Source: Metabacillus mangrovi
GTDB taxonomy: Bacteria; Bacillota; Bacilli; Bacillales; Bacillaceae
DNA length: 64,000 nt
Direction of reading: 5' to 3'
Assembly (NCBI RefSeq): GCF_009711125.1
Contig: NZ_WMIB01000012.1
Coordinates: 1 to 64,000, forward strand
How positions within the stretch are numbered: position 1 is the first letter of the stretch; each line of letters starts with the position of its first letter. This document shows, in pieces, positions 41,666 through 50,624 of the stretch. The position numbers and the translations under genes are program-made. The notes under the pieces were generated by a model. That model did not search any database, was not told the DNA's origin, and saw nothing but the letters and a program-made list of their open reading frames with translations.

Positions 41666-41795
41666 ATCGTTAAATTCTCCTATTTAGAACCTATACACAC
41701 TCACAAAAAGCACCTCTTCTATTTATTCGCTTCATTCTATCCAATCTGAATACGACTCCATTTTATGATAAGAAACGGAAATAGTAAACCCGTAT

Positions 41796-42755
41796 TCAGG
41801 GGTTTTTAACCATTCCAGCTGCAAGATCTCCGAAAGTCCTTACATCGTCCAAATAATCGAACGCTTTGTTTTGTCCGGATTGGTTCATCATCCTTACCGC
41901 AACTGCATGATACTCCGGCATGACGAGGCAAATACAGCCCGTAATGCCGAGAAGCTGGAAGGAGCCCTTTGGAACTTTAGGGCCGATCTCGTTTTGCGGG
42001 AAGTCCTTTTCCTTCATCCACCAAAAGAATCCGTGCTGTGGCAATGGAGCAATCCCCTTATTTTGGACTGAAGTCATTTGCTTGAAAAGATCGGGTGTTA
42101 AAATCCCGGCTTCTTTCCCTTCTGTAAGAAATAATTTTCCCCATTTAGCCAGATCCCGTGTACTGCAGTACAGGTTGCTGTCTTTCCCACTGCCATTCAT
42201 TCGCTGAGAGGGATTTTCCAGCAGGTTAGATACTGCATTCTCCCCGGAATATCCCCAGCCGCTCTCTGCAAAGCCTGCTTTTCGAAAAACCTGCTCGTCC
42301 AGTATTTGAGCCACTGTCTTTCCAGATACAGTTTCAAGAATGCTGATCAGTAAGTTTACTCCAGCATTGTTATAAGACCAGTCTTCACCGGGCTGGAACA
42401 TCCGGATCCATTTTCCGTCCTTTTCTGCGAGACCATGGGTATGCGTTAACACATGGCGAAAGGTGGTCCCATTAATCAAAGGGACATCAGGATAAAAATC
42501 AGATAAATCCTGATCAAGCCCCCGGATTTTTCCCTCCGCAATCATGCAGGCAAGTGCTAAACCAATATAGGATTTCCGAATGGATGCAATGTTGAACCTT
42601 GAGTTTTCCTGCACCTTTCCTGCACCGGAATTCCGGCTGTGAGTCCCTGTATAAGATTCATAGACTACCTTATCGCCTTGAAGGATTAGACAGGACAGTG
42701 CGGCAGCACCGGTCTCTTTATACACTTTTTGATTATGGTATTCGAAGGATTTCAA
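41796..42755 (-). CDS. Serine hydrolase of the beta-lactamase/class C family
   Basis: 319 aa, without a signal peptide, so cytosolic. The active-site motif SxxK is Ser58-Ile-Arg-Lys61 and the second motif is Tyr128-Asn-Asn. GITGC near residue 275 stands where the third (KTG/HxG) motif would be. Such proteins are esterases, peptidases or PBP-like enzymes, and the substrate is unknown. The start is TTG 42755 with AAAGGAG 8 nt upstream. Confidence 0.88.
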   Translation of the reverse strand: MKSFEYHNQKVYKETGAAALSCLILQGDKVVYESYTGTHSRNSGAGKVQENSRFNIASIRKSYIGLALACMIAEGKIRGLDQDLSDFYPDVPLINGTTFRHVLTHTHGLAEKDGKWIRMFQPGEDWSYNNAGVNLLISILETVSGKTVAQILDEQVFRKAGFAESGWGYSGENAVSNLLENPSQRMNGSGKDSNLYCSTRDLAKWGKLFLTEGKEAGILTPDLFKQMTSVQNKGIAPLPQHGFFWWMKEKDFPQNEIGPKVPKGSFQLLGITGCICLVMPEYHAVAVRMMNQSGQNKAFDYLDDVRTFGDLAAGMVKNP

Positions 42756-42846
42756 GGAATCCGCTCCTTTGTCCTGTTGTTCTATATGAATATCGATAAA
42801 ACCGGTTCTTCATACAGCAATACGTGATCTTCCGAAAACCAACAGG

Positions 42847-42875
42847 AAAAAGTGCAGACACTGTCCGCTCTTTTT
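42847..42875 (-). terminator. Probable terminator of the ABC exporter unit
   Basis: On the minus strand an imperfect stem GAGCGGACA / TGTCTGCAC is followed by five T, just after the gene at 42877-43203. Confidence 0.6.
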
Positions 42876-42876
42876 C

Positions 42877-43203
42877 TTATTGAGGCACAGCCACCTGTTT
42901 AGTTTTTCTTTTCCAAAAAACCAGCCCCCACCAAACGAGCAAATAAAAAAACGCCGTCAAAACATAAACGGCCCAAAGAGCACCGGCCTGAAGCGAACTG
43001 ATAAAATGCTGCCCTTCATTCATTCCTTCCAGCCGTCCAATCGAGTTGAGGAGAGCGATAACCGGAATCGTCAGGGCTGCAAGGAAGGCTATGGCGGAGT
43101 ATGCTTTGCCGTTCCTCCGAATGAGACGGAAAAGGGCGGTTCCAAGTGTGATGAGCAGAAACAGATAATAGATGATGAACACCCATGCGGGCAATGTTGT
43201 CAT
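42877..43203 (-). CDS. Small membrane protein, unknown function
   Basis: 108 aa with three strongly hydrophobic segments (about 7-24, 34-51, 73-94) and the basic end FWKRKTKQ. AAGGAGAAG precedes the ATG. It starts 17 nt after the stop of the ABC exporter gene, so it is probably cotranscribed and may assist or modulate that exporter. I do not recognise the family. Confidence 0.8.
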   Translation of the reverse strand: MTTLPAWVFIIYYLFLLITLGTALFRLIRRNGKAYSAIAFLAALTIPVIALLNSIGRLEGMNEGQHFISSLQAGALWAVYVLTAFFYLLVWWGLVFWKRKTKQVAVPQ

Positions 43204-43220
43204 AGTATTTCTTCTCCTTT

Positions 43221-44948
43221 TTATTGCACCCCCTGCAGCTTCGCATAGTCCCCGTTCCGCTCCAGCAGTTCCTGGTGTGTACCCTGTTCTGCGATTCCGT
43301 TCTCCTTGAGCACGATGATCCGTCCTGCGTTCCGAATCGTGGACAGGCGGTGGGCAATGACGAGGGTGGTGCGGTTTTGGGCCAGGCGTTCGAGCGAATC
43401 CTTCACTACTTTTTCACTTGCGTTGTCCAAGGCACTGGTTGCCTCGTCAAAGATGACAATCGGCGGGTTTTTCAGGAAGACGCGGGCGATGCTGAGCCGC
43501 TGCTTCTGGCCGCCGGACAGGCGGACGCCGCGCTGGCCGATGTCGGTATCGTAGCCGTTCGGCAGCTTCATGATAAATTCATGGGCATGTGCGTTTTTGG
43601 CAGCCTCGATAATGTCTTCGCCGGATGCCCCAGGGTTTCCGTAAAGGATGTTCTCCATGACGGTGCCGGCAAACAGATACACATCCTGCTGGACGATGCC
43701 GATGTTTTTCCGCAGAGAAGCAAGGGTGATGTCTTTACTATTGATCCCGTCAATTTTGATCTCCCCGGATTGAATGTCATAAAAGCGGGGGAGCAGGGCG
43801 CATATCGTGGTCTTGCCGGCTCCTGAAGGACCGACGAGTGCCGCGTATTCTCCTGCTCCGATTTTCAGCGAAAGGTTCTCCACAACGTTAGGCTGGTTCT
43901 CGTCATACCGGAAGCTGACGTTTTGGAACTCGATGCTTCCCAGGACATGTTCAAGCTCCATCGCCCCAGGGGAATCCTGAATATCAGGCTTTACGGCCAT
44001 CATCTCCATAAAGCGTTCGAACCCGGTCATGCCTTCCTGATACAGAATGGCGACATTGGTTGCTTTCTTGATTGGTTCGATGAGAAAAGCTGTGTACATG
44101 ATGAAGGTAATTAAGTCGGCCAGATCCATGGAAGAGCCGACGATCGCTGCCCCGCCTGCCACAACAACGGTCAGGCTGATCAGCTGGATGAACGTTTCAA
44201 ATCCATTGTAAAAATAGGCTTCATACCTGTAGCCGGCTTTTCTGCTCTCGAGAAAGCGAAGGTTTTCATATTGAAATTTTTCCTTTTCAAGCTCCTCGTT
44301 CGTATACGATTGCACGACCCGGATCCCGGAAAGATTGTCTTCCACCTGTGCATTGATCTCGCTGATCCGAACCTTGTTCCGTTTCAGGGCCATGTTTACT
44401 TTTTTATTAAAATAGACAGCAAAAATGGCCATGAACGGCAGAAAAGCAAAAATCGCCAAGGTCAGCGGAGCATTGATCATAAACAGGATCGCGAACGAGC
44501 CGATAAACTGAACCGAATACCTCAGCAGATCCTCTGGCCCGTGATGATATAGCTCGGATAGCCAGAAGAGGTCATTCGTCATCCTGGACATGAGCTGTCC
44601 GGTTTTCTGACGGTCATAAAACGGAAATGAAAGGCTCTGGTAATGGCTGAAAAGCTCGGTGCGCAAATCGCTCTCCATCATCGCACCCATCCGGTGACCG
44701 TGGTAATCGACCACAAAGTGAAAGCCTGCCTGGAAGATTGCCAGAACAAGCATCACCGCTCCGGTGAGGAGAATCTGGTTCATAGCCTGTTCATCAATTC
44801 CTTCAAGTACATCCTTTGTGATGTACCGGGTGAGAAGCGGATAGGCGAGGGAAATCGCAGATCCGAGAACAGAACAGGCCATTACAGCAGCGAACAAACG
44901 CAAGTAAGGTTTATAATAGGAAACAAATTTTTTTAAGCGGCTATTCAA
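43221..44948 (-). CDS. ABC-type multidrug/lipid exporter, half-transporter
   Basis: 575 aa: an N-terminal membrane domain of six helices (about 1-310) and a C-terminal ATPase with Walker A GPSGAGKT near 367, signature LSGGQKQR near 475 and Walker B VIFDEATSALD near 495. One half-transporter gene implies a homodimer like BmrA/MsbA. The start is TTG 44948 with AAGGGG 9 nt upstream. An 18-codon leader ORF and a hairpin precede it, suggesting regulated expression. Substrate unknown. Confidence 0.93.
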   Translation of the reverse strand: MNSRLKKFVSYYKPYLRLFAAVMACSVLGSAISLAYPLLTRYITKDVLEGIDEQAMNQILLTGAVMLVLAIFQAGFHFVVDYHGHRMGAMMESDLRTELFSHYQSLSFPFYDRQKTGQLMSRMTNDLFWLSELYHHGPEDLLRYSVQFIGSFAILFMINAPLTLAIFAFLPFMAIFAVYFNKKVNMALKRNKVRISEINAQVEDNLSGIRVVQSYTNEELEKEKFQYENLRFLESRKAGYRYEAYFYNGFETFIQLISLTVVVAGGAAIVGSSMDLADLITFIMYTAFLIEPIKKATNVAILYQEGMTGFERFMEMMAVKPDIQDSPGAMELEHVLGSIEFQNVSFRYDENQPNVVENLSLKIGAGEYAALVGPSGAGKTTICALLPRFYDIQSGEIKIDGINSKDITLASLRKNIGIVQQDVYLFAGTVMENILYGNPGASGEDIIEAAKNAHAHEFIMKLPNGYDTDIGQRGVRLSGGQKQRLSIARVFLKNPPIVIFDEATSALDNASEKVVKDSLERLAQNRTTLVIAHRLSTIRNAGRIIVLKENGIAEQGTHQELLERNGDYAKLQGVQ

Positions 44949-44966
44949 TTGGTTTTACCCCTTTTG

Positions 44967-44991
44967 TGTGCAGATTTCCACTGGCTGCACA
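44967..44991 (-). promoter_or_regulatory. Leader hairpin before the ABC exporter gene
   Basis: Perfect 7-bp stem TGTGCAG / CTGCACA with an 11-nt loop, between the leader ORF stop and the Shine-Dalgarno AAGGGG of the exporter gene. There is no T tract, so it is more likely to affect translation or RNA folding than to terminate transcription. Confidence 0.6.
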
Positions 44992-45001
44992 GGTCAGGAG
45001 G

Positions 45002-45058
45002 TCAGTTCAGTCCGGCCCCCTTATGTGCTTGCGTCATTCCAGTCACTGTGTTTCTCAT
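45002..45058 (-). CDS. 18-aa leader peptide ORF upstream of the ABC exporter
   Basis: ATG 45058 follows a very strong site (GGAGGAGG, 7 nt spacer from the last GGAGG) and encodes MRNTVTGMTQAHKGAGLN before TGA. It ends 53 nt before the exporter start, with a hairpin between. Strong initiation of a tiny ORF in front of a drug-type exporter is typical of translation-dependent attenuation, as known for bmrB-bmrCD in B. subtilis. The peptide sequence itself has no known family. Confidence 0.55.
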   Translation of the reverse strand: MRNTVTGMTQAHKGAGLN

Positions 45059-45075
45059 TCTGTTTCCTCCTCCAG

Positions 45076-45101
45076 ATATTGTTAAATACAGTATACAATA
45101 T
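45076..45101. promoter_or_regulatory. Inverted repeat, possible operator of the ABC exporter
   Basis: Perfect 7-bp arms ATATTGT (45076-45082) and ACAATAT (45095-45101) with a 12-bp centre. On the minus strand it lies just upstream of the leader ORF ribosome site and includes a TATACT -10-like box, so a repressor bound here would block transcription. The cognate regulator is not adjacent. Confidence 0.5.
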
Positions 45102-45118
45102 TTTCTGAAAAATAAAAT

Positions 45119-45143
45119 CAAAAAAGAGGAGACACGTCTCCTC
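45119..45143 (-). terminator. Terminator of the amino acid permease gene
   Basis: Minus-strand GAGGAGAC / GTCTCCTC perfect 8-bp stem with a 2-nt centre followed by a T run; the stop codon of the permease is adjacent. Confidence 0.8.
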
Positions 45144-46475
45144 CTAGCACCCTGATGGATTCTGTTTCCACTTCTTTTTCATAAACAGGCACATGACCCC
45201 GATAATCGCAGCGAACAGCAGGCTGAGGAAAAATCCGGACCGGCCGATGCCTTCAAGCAGTGTACCGGCAATGGCTGCAAGCAGGAGGACAATTCCTGCG
45301 GATCCGAGTGCTTTTTCCCAGATGGAAAGCTTCAAAATTTTCAGCGAAGAGAGGATGATGAAGCTCCAGTTGTACAGCAGCATGATTCCGGCTGCGGTGG
45401 TGATGTATTCGTAAATTTTCCCGGGCAGGAGAAGCGCTGCGATAATTGACAGCACCATCCCGGCAGTCGCCAGGCCAAGTGATGGGAGGGCGAGCTTTTT
45501 CTTTCCCTTCGTCGTTTTGGAAAAAAATTTCGGTGCGTCGCCGCCTTCACCCAATGTGACGAGCAGAGTCGTGACCCCGAACAGAGCTGCCGTCAGCGTG
45601 GAGAAGCCGGCAATAATGATCGCTGCGTTGAACACATGCGGGAAAAACGAAAGGTCGTAGCTGCTGAGAGCGGTCACAAACGGGCTCTCTTTTTCATGAA
45701 AGGATCCGATGGAGGTCAGGGAAACAGCGAGTGCCAGGGAGGCCGTATAAATGACAGCAAGCACGATCAGCATAACGGAGCCGGCTTTCGGTGCGTCCTC
45801 TTTTTTCTCCAGCTGCATGGCCATCAGGCCGATGACTTCAATTCCGCCGAATGCATAAAAAGCATAAATGAGAGAAGAGCCGAATCCTGCCCAGCCCTCT
45901 GAAAAAAATTCGCCGCCAGTAAGCGGGAAGGAAGGCTTTTGTGCATCTCCCGGGATCCACCCGGCAATCGCCGCGACGGCGAGGATGATAAACATAAGGA
46001 TGGCGGCGACCTTTGCGATGGCCATCACATTTTCGAGCCGGTCAAAGCCTTTCGTTCCGGCTACTACAACGAGGATCGAGAGAGCTGCATATCCCGCTGC
46101 AAACAGCCAGAGCGGAACGTTTGGAAACCAGAAACGCGACAAAATGGCCAGTGCTGTCAGCTGGCTTCCCATAATCAGAATGTTGGAGGTCCAGTAATTC
46201 CAGCCGCAGCTAAAGCCTGCCCAGCGTCCAAACGCTTTACCGGCGTAATAGCAAAACGAGCCCTTCTGCGGATCCTCGGCCGTCATTTTCGCAAGCAGCC
46301 TGTACACAATGTACGTTCCGATTGCCGCAAGCAGGAAGGAGAGAAGGATCGATGCCCCCGTTGCTTTAATGCCGATGGCAGATCCGAGAAAATACCCTGT
46401 TCCGATCGTGCAGCCAATCCCGATCAGGGAGAGCTGCCACCATTTTAGTTGATCTTCCTTCGATTCATTGGACAC
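45144..46475 (-). CDS. Amino acid permease (APC superfamily)
   Basis: 443 aa, about 12 membrane helices. IGIGCTIGTGYFLGSAIGIK near the start is the APC substrate-binding unwound helix 1 (G-x-G-T-G pattern); FYAFGGIEVIGLMA is helix 6. I take GTG 46475 as the start because GGGGG lies 7 nt upstream; ATG 46481 is too close to it, and the longer frame has no site. Substrate not determinable. It follows the LysE-type gene on the same strand and may be cotranscribed. Confidence 0.9.
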   Translation of the reverse strand: MSNESKEDQLKWWQLSLIGIGCTIGTGYFLGSAIGIKATGASILLSFLLAAIGTYIVYRLLAKMTAEDPQKGSFCYYAGKAFGRWAGFSCGWNYWTSNILIMGSQLTALAILSRFWFPNVPLWLFAAGYAALSILVVVAGTKGFDRLENVMAIAKVAAILMFIILAVAAIAGWIPGDAQKPSFPLTGGEFFSEGWAGFGSSLIYAFYAFGGIEVIGLMAMQLEKKEDAPKAGSVMLIVLAVIYTASLALAVSLTSIGSFHEKESPFVTALSSYDLSFFPHVFNAAIIIAGFSTLTAALFGVTTLLVTLGEGGDAPKFFSKTTKGKKKLALPSLGLATAGMVLSIIAALLLPGKIYEYITTAAGIMLLYNWSFIILSSLKILKLSIWEKALGSAGIVLLLAAIAGTLLEGIGRSGFFLSLLFAAIIGVMCLFMKKKWKQNPSGC

Positions 46476-46521
46476 GTTCATTCCCCCAGTCGTTCTTTTA
46501 TTTTTGCCGGGGGAGGGGAAA

Positions 46522-47145
46522 TTATGTGAAAAGAATAAACGCCTCATATCCGAAATAGCCGCCGAAGCCGATCAATGATAAACCGGATACCCAGGATATG
46601 GCCTGGATGGTCTTGTCGTTGATAAATCCGCGCGCAAAACTCGAGGCACCGGCCATGCAGATGTCCCAGATAAGCAATCCGAGCAGGATCGAACCGCTGT
46701 ATAAGAGAAGCTCCGTATGCTGATACGTCGAAGCTGTTTTCGCTAAAACGGATCCATAGATCCCCACCCAGAACATAATCGTCAGCGGATTAGTCAGAGA
46801 CATCATGAACCCGACAAAATAGGATCTTGCAAGCGAGCTTGGCCTTTGCCGCTGAAACTCAAGCCCCTTGCTCGCTTGAATCAGGCTCTCGATGCCTGTA
46901 TAGGTCAGAACGAAGAAGCCGAACAGCCACAAAAATGCTTTTACGACCGGAATCTCAATGAACTGCACGAGTCCGAGGAAAACGGCCAGCATGTACACAA
47001 CGTCCGCAGTGATTGAGCCGAGGCCGATCAGCCATGAATGCCAGAAGCCTTTATTGAATCCCCTCTCAATCTGCGCCGCATTGATGGGCCCGATCGGCGC
47101 GGCGAGGGAAATGCCGAGTAAAATATGGTTTAGGATGATGTTCAT
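46522..47145 (-). CDS. LysE/RhtB family amino acid exporter
   Basis: 207 aa with six hydrophobic segments. ISLAAPIGPINAAQIERGF near residue 13 is the family hallmark (A-P-G/I-P motif), and MSLTNPLTIMFWVGIYGS near 114 is the second conserved helix. AAGGAGAGG precedes the ATG. It would export amino acids such as lysine, arginine or homoserine lactone-like compounds; the actual substrate is unknown. Confidence 0.92.
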   Translation of the reverse strand: MNIILNHILLGISLAAPIGPINAAQIERGFNKGFWHSWLIGLGSITADVVYMLAVFLGLVQFIEIPVVKAFLWLFGFFVLTYTGIESLIQASKGLEFQRQRPSSLARSYFVGFMMSLTNPLTIMFWVGIYGSVLAKTASTYQHTELLLYSGSILLGLLIWDICMAGASSFARGFINDKTIQAISWVSGLSLIGFGGYFGYEAFILFT

Positions 47146-47210
47146 GTAACCTCTCCTTCAATCCCCGTTTTTTCTATATGTATTCGGGGGCTGTCCAATT
47201 ATCCCAAAGA

Positions 47211-47241
47211 AAAAAGCTGCAGCCTGAATAAAGGCTACAGC
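47211..47241 (-). terminator. Terminator overlapping the end of the 79-aa gene
   Basis: Minus-strand GCTGTAGCCT / AGGCTGCAGC stem followed by six T. The stop codon of the upstream gene (47235-47237) is inside the stem. Confidence 0.85.
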
Positions 47242-47474
47242 TGATCCTGCAAAGCTTCCATCGTTTCGTGCAGATGAATTAAATGCTCCGAAGCGAGGTC
47301 CAGCCGATGCTTTCCATCCGGCTCCAGCCCGCTGCTTTTAGCCTGAGCAACCCGTTCCTTTGCTAATTGCAGCTTTTGATAAGCACGCTGAAATTCTGCA
47401 GAACCCGGATTGCCCTGGGCGGAAATCACCGCTTTCTCTGCCTCGTTCAAGGACTTCAATGCTTCATGAATCAT
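47235..47474 (-). CDS. Small helical protein, unknown function
   Basis: 79 aa from ATG 47474, with AAAGGTGG 8 nt upstream; a GTG start 12 nt earlier is possible. It is almost entirely helical and charged (LNEAEKAVISAQ, LQLAKERVAQAK, LIHLHETMEALQ), probably a small antiparallel helical bundle in the cytosol. The pattern recalls small Bacillus DUF2564-type proteins, but I am not sure of that. Single gene, divergent from the CorA-like gene. Confidence 0.75.
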   Translation of the reverse strand: MIHEALKSLNEAEKAVISAQGNPGSAEFQRAYQKLQLAKERVAQAKSSGLEPDGKHRLDLASEHLIHLHETMEALQDQL

Positions 47475-47569
47475 CCTGTGCACCACCTTTTACCATCTAT
47501 CATTTTCCACCGGATAAGCGTTTATTCCTGAAAAGGAAGGGCTATAGAAGAGAAAAGGGGGCGGTGCAG

Positions 47570-48457
47570 ATGCGTTCGTGGAAATGGATTTCCGCCGAAA
47601 CAGCGGATGAAGAAGCGCTGAACCAGCTGAAATACCGGGAATTTTGGAAACAGGACATAGAGAACGGGCACCGTAACCAGATGCACGTACAGGCTTTGAA
47701 AACTGGCAGTGAGGCCGTATATGGGTCTCTCGTCTATTCAGTGAAGGGCGAAGATAAAGAAAAGGTGTTCCATTATTACATATCCAAAGAGTTACTCGTC
47801 ACTATCGGTTTCCCCCATTCGTCGCTTTCCAGGGTAAATGAGGGGGAGCTGGAGGAAAAATTGAACGAAGCAGATCGTGCGCCGGAAGGCTTTTCGGTTA
47901 TACTGCATGGCTTATCCAAGCATTATCTGGACGGGATTGACGAGTTCGAAGAAAAAATGAACAGCGTGATGGAAGAGGTCCACCGCCATAACCGGGCTAG
48001 TATATTGAACCAAATTTACGATCTCAGGCACTCACTTTTAAGATGGAAGGGCCTGCTCATGAAAATTATCGAGCTGAAAGAAGGAATGGATGAAGCGTTT
48101 CTGAACGATACGGAGACCTGGACAGAATACCGCAGGCTTACCAAACAGCTCAATCGCGCAATGACCCTGTTAAAGGAATATGAGGAAGAAATCGATACGA
48201 TCATCAACATGGAGGAAGTCATTTCCTCAAACAACGGAAACGAAATCATGAAATCACTGACCGTCATTACGATCCTCTTCACCCCGCTAACCGCATGGGG
48301 CGCGCTCTGGGGCATGAATTTCGAAAAAATGCCCGAGCTGAAATGGACATTTGGCTATCCGGCAGCATTGCTCCTGATCATCAGCACGACCATCTATGTG
48401 TACTGGTATATGAACTCGAAAGGATTCATGAAAGATTTGCTGAGGCGGAGGAAATAG
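47570..48457 (+). CDS. CorA family divalent cation transporter
   Basis: 295 aa. The C-terminal pore motif GMN occurs in LWGMNFEKMPE near residue 247, between two membrane helices (ITILFTPLTAWGALWGM and AALLLIISTTIYVYWYM), ending in the basic tail LLRRRK. The N-terminal cytosolic alpha/beta and long helical region is present. Family role: Mg2+ or Co2+ uptake as a pentamer. The start ATG 47570 follows GGGGGCGG; the longer frame overlaps the divergent gene and is rejected. Confidence 0.9.
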   Translation: MRSWKWISAETADEEALNQLKYREFWKQDIENGHRNQMHVQALKTGSEAVYGSLVYSVKGEDKEKVFHYYISKELLVTIGFPHSSLSRVNEGELEEKLNEADRAPEGFSVILHGLSKHYLDGIDEFEEKMNSVMEEVHRHNRASILNQIYDLRHSLLRWKGLLMKIIELKEGMDEAFLNDTETWTEYRRLTKQLNRAMTLLKEYEEEIDTIINMEEVISSNNGNEIMKSLTVITILFTPLTAWGALWGMNFEKMPELKWTFGYPAALLLIISTTIYVYWYMNSKGFMKDLLRRRK

Positions 48458-48527
48458 CAGTAGGTTATACAAACCACGCTCCTGAATAGAATAGGTCTCA
48501 TAAACCTATCTGAAAGGGGCCCTTCAC

Positions 48528-49427
48528 ATGTATCCTGTTTACCCCTACTACAGTTTTAAAACAGAATGCAAGGATCAGCCGCTCACCTTCCCTCCACAGC
48601 ATCAGAACGAACAGCCGGGGATGGAGTATCTAATGAACCCGAAGCCCATATCAGAGAACCCGGATTACAGGGGCAGCGGCAAGCTTCTGGGCAGAACAGC
48701 GATTATTTCAGGCGGTGACAGCGGCATTGGACGCGCAGTTGCCTATGTTTTTGCAAAAGAAGGAGCAAATCTGGTCATTCCATATCTAAATGAGCACCGC
48801 GATGCAGAAGAAACAAAACAGCGAATCGAAGCACTCGGCAGCCGCTGCCTACTTATCCCGGGGGATCTTTCAGAACCCAAAGCCAATGAAAAAACAGCAA
48901 CAGCTGCAATCGAGACCTTCGGGAGTATCGACATTCTCGTCAACAATCTGGCAGTTCAATATCCTCAGGCGGATTTCCTTGATATAACCCCTGAGCAATT
49001 TGATAAAACGTTCAAAACCAATATCTACTCCTATTTTTTTATGACAAAAGCAGCCGTTCCTCATATGAAGCAAGGCACCTCAATCATTAATACCGCTTCC
49101 GTCACAGCTTATAAAGGACAGCGGGAGCTGATTGACTACTCCGCAACGAAAGGAGCCATCATCTCCTTCAGCCGCTCACTCTCCTTGAATCTGGTTCAAA
49201 AAGGAATCCGCGTCAACAGTGTGGCTCCCGGACCTGTCTGGACCCCGCTCATCGTCTCAAGCTTCAGCGCCGAACAGGTCGCCTCCTTCGGTATGCAAAC
49301 AGCAGCCAAACGCGCTGCCCAGCCGTTCGAACTCGCCGGCGCTTACGTCTACCTCGCTTCGGACGACTCCCGCTTTGTCACCGGTGAAACACTGCATGTG
49401 AATGGAGGGCAGATGGTGACGGGGTAG
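48528..49427 (+). CDS. SDR family oxidoreductase, YdaD/YhxC-like
   Basis: 299 aa with an N-terminal extension of about 50 residues rich in Pro and Gln, as in the Bacillus general-stress SDR group. Cofactor loop SGGDSGIGRAVA near 62, NNLAVQ near 145 and catalytic YSATKGA near 209 are present, as is the C-terminal VTGETLHVNGGQ. AAAGGGG precedes the ATG. Substrate unknown; family members are often called glucose dehydrogenase-like or stress proteins. Confidence 0.9.
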   Translation: MYPVYPYYSFKTECKDQPLTFPPQHQNEQPGMEYLMNPKPISENPDYRGSGKLLGRTAIISGGDSGIGRAVAYVFAKEGANLVIPYLNEHRDAEETKQRIEALGSRCLLIPGDLSEPKANEKTATAAIETFGSIDILVNNLAVQYPQADFLDITPEQFDKTFKTNIYSYFFMTKAAVPHMKQGTSIINTASVTAYKGQRELIDYSATKGAIISFSRSLSLNLVQKGIRVNSVAPGPVWTPLIVSSFSAEQVASFGMQTAAKRAAQPFELAGAYVYLASDDSRFVTGETLHVNGGQMVTG

Positions 49428-49484
49428 GTGGTGAGTGGGTGATGGGCAACTGGGACAAGTGTGGCGCGGGAAGGCGGGAGGCGG

Positions 49485-49735
49485 GGTCAGTCCCGCACTG
49501 CTTTAACGCAAGCGGGGACAGAGACCTGTAGCTGTGAGCCCTTGCGCCGCAAAGGATTGGAGAGCCGGTGCCGGAGCTTTAGTACGGCAGCGAATGTGGG
49601 GACTGGCACCGTGCCAGTCCCGCACTGCTTTAACGCAAGTGGGGACACAGACCCGAAGCTGTAAGCCCTTTCACAGCAAGGGCTTACAGAATTGGTGCCG
49701 GAGCTTTAGTGCTTTAGCAGAGTGAGGGTCAGACA
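49485..49735. repeat. Dispersed 130-bp repeat, cluster E (two units)
   Basis: Two tandem units, each starting CAGTCCCGCACTGCTTTAACG (near 49488 and 49615, trimmed here by boundary uncertainty) and each containing GGTGCCGGAGCTTTAGT near its end. Same orientation as cluster F on the other side of the hydrolase gene. No gene in the 408-base gap. Confidence 0.85.
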
Positions 49736-49835
49736 CCACCTCGTACTAAAGTTCCACAATCTTCCCGTGTAACCATGTGTAATCACGCCTTATACAGGGT
49801 ATGGTTTCTTAACCCGAAAAAAAGGAGACATGTAC

Positions 49836-50570
49836 ATGTCACGCAAACCTATTATTGGAATTACCGGTTCCCAAAAGGATGTAAAAGGTATTGATCATTC
49901 TTTTGTTCACTCTAAATATCCAGAAGCAGTCATTCGCGCCGGAGGCATTCCGGTTATTTTGCCCATCGGAAATGATGAAACGGCAAAAAGATGGATCGAT
50001 GTAATCGACGGCCTGCTCCTAAGCGGAGGAGAGGATGTCGATCCGCAGTCCTACGGTGCGAACCCTCATCCTGAGCTTGGTCCTGTAACCCTCGAACGTG
50101 ATGAGACAGAGATTGCCCTTGTGAAAGAAGCGGAGAAAAAGCGCACGCCCATCTTCGCGATTTGCCGCGGAATCGCTTCACTAAACACAGCACTCGGTGG
50201 CACGCTGACGCAGGATATTCACAGCCAGCTTGACGAAGGAATCAAGCACCATCAGGAAGGGTCACGAATCAATGCTTCCCATGATTGTGAGATCGAGGAA
50301 GGCAGCCGTCTCCACAGCATCCTCGGTGATACTCAAGTGAGCATCAACAGCATGCACCATCAGGCATTGGCCCACGTAGCCGAGAACCTGAAAGTGGTCG
50401 CACGTGCCCCGGATGGAGTCATTGAAGCAGTAGAAGGAACCGAGAAGGACTGGTCCGTACTTGCTGTCCAATGGCACCCGGAAGAAATGGCCGTCAAATA
50501 TGAAAACATGCAGCGGATGTTTGATGTGTTTGTAAAGGAATGTACAGAAGAAGAAGCAGTACCATCGTAA
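49836..50570 (+). CDS. Gamma-glutamyl-gamma-aminobutyrate hydrolase family (class I glutamine amidotransferase-like, C26)
   Basis: 244 aa. The nucleophile is Cys in FAICRGIASLN near residue 109 and the His-Glu pair is in VQWHPEE near 211. GVPVVLP-like GGIPVILP and LLLSGGEDVDP are family segments shared with PuuD and Bacillus YvdE. The expected reaction is hydrolysis of a gamma-glutamyl amide bond, as in polyamine breakdown. AAGGAG is 8 nt before ATG 49836; ATG 49830 is too close. It stands alone between two direct repeat clusters. Confidence 0.92.
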   Translation: MSRKPIIGITGSQKDVKGIDHSFVHSKYPEAVIRAGGIPVILPIGNDETAKRWIDVIDGLLLSGGEDVDPQSYGANPHPELGPVTLERDETEIALVKEAEKKRTPIFAICRGIASLNTALGGTLTQDIHSQLDEGIKHHQEGSRINASHDCEIEEGSRLHSILGDTQVSINSMHHQALAHVAENLKVVARAPDGVIEAVEGTEKDWSVLAVQWHPEEMAVKYENMQRMFDVFVKECTEEEAVPS

Positions 50571-50596
50571 AAAGCGGGCTCTGGCCTGCTTTTTTC
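50571..50596 (+). terminator. Terminator of the C26 hydrolase gene
   Basis: AAAGCGGGC / GCCTGCTTT stem with a TCTG loop and T run, immediately after the stop codon. Confidence 0.85.
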
Positions 50597-50624
50597 TATG
50601 TTTATCGGAAAGTGCCGTTGGCGG

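Larger units (their letters stand above)
41415..41795. other. Intergenic region upstream of the MutS2-like gene
   Basis: It holds the candidate small ORF and its terminator on the minus strand. The rest, including 41666-41795, shows no other gene. Confidence 0.5.

Noticed and set aside
48458-48527. Sigma-B promoter for the stress-type SDR gene
   Set aside because: GTTATA and GAATAG at a suitable distance match the consensus too poorly to report.
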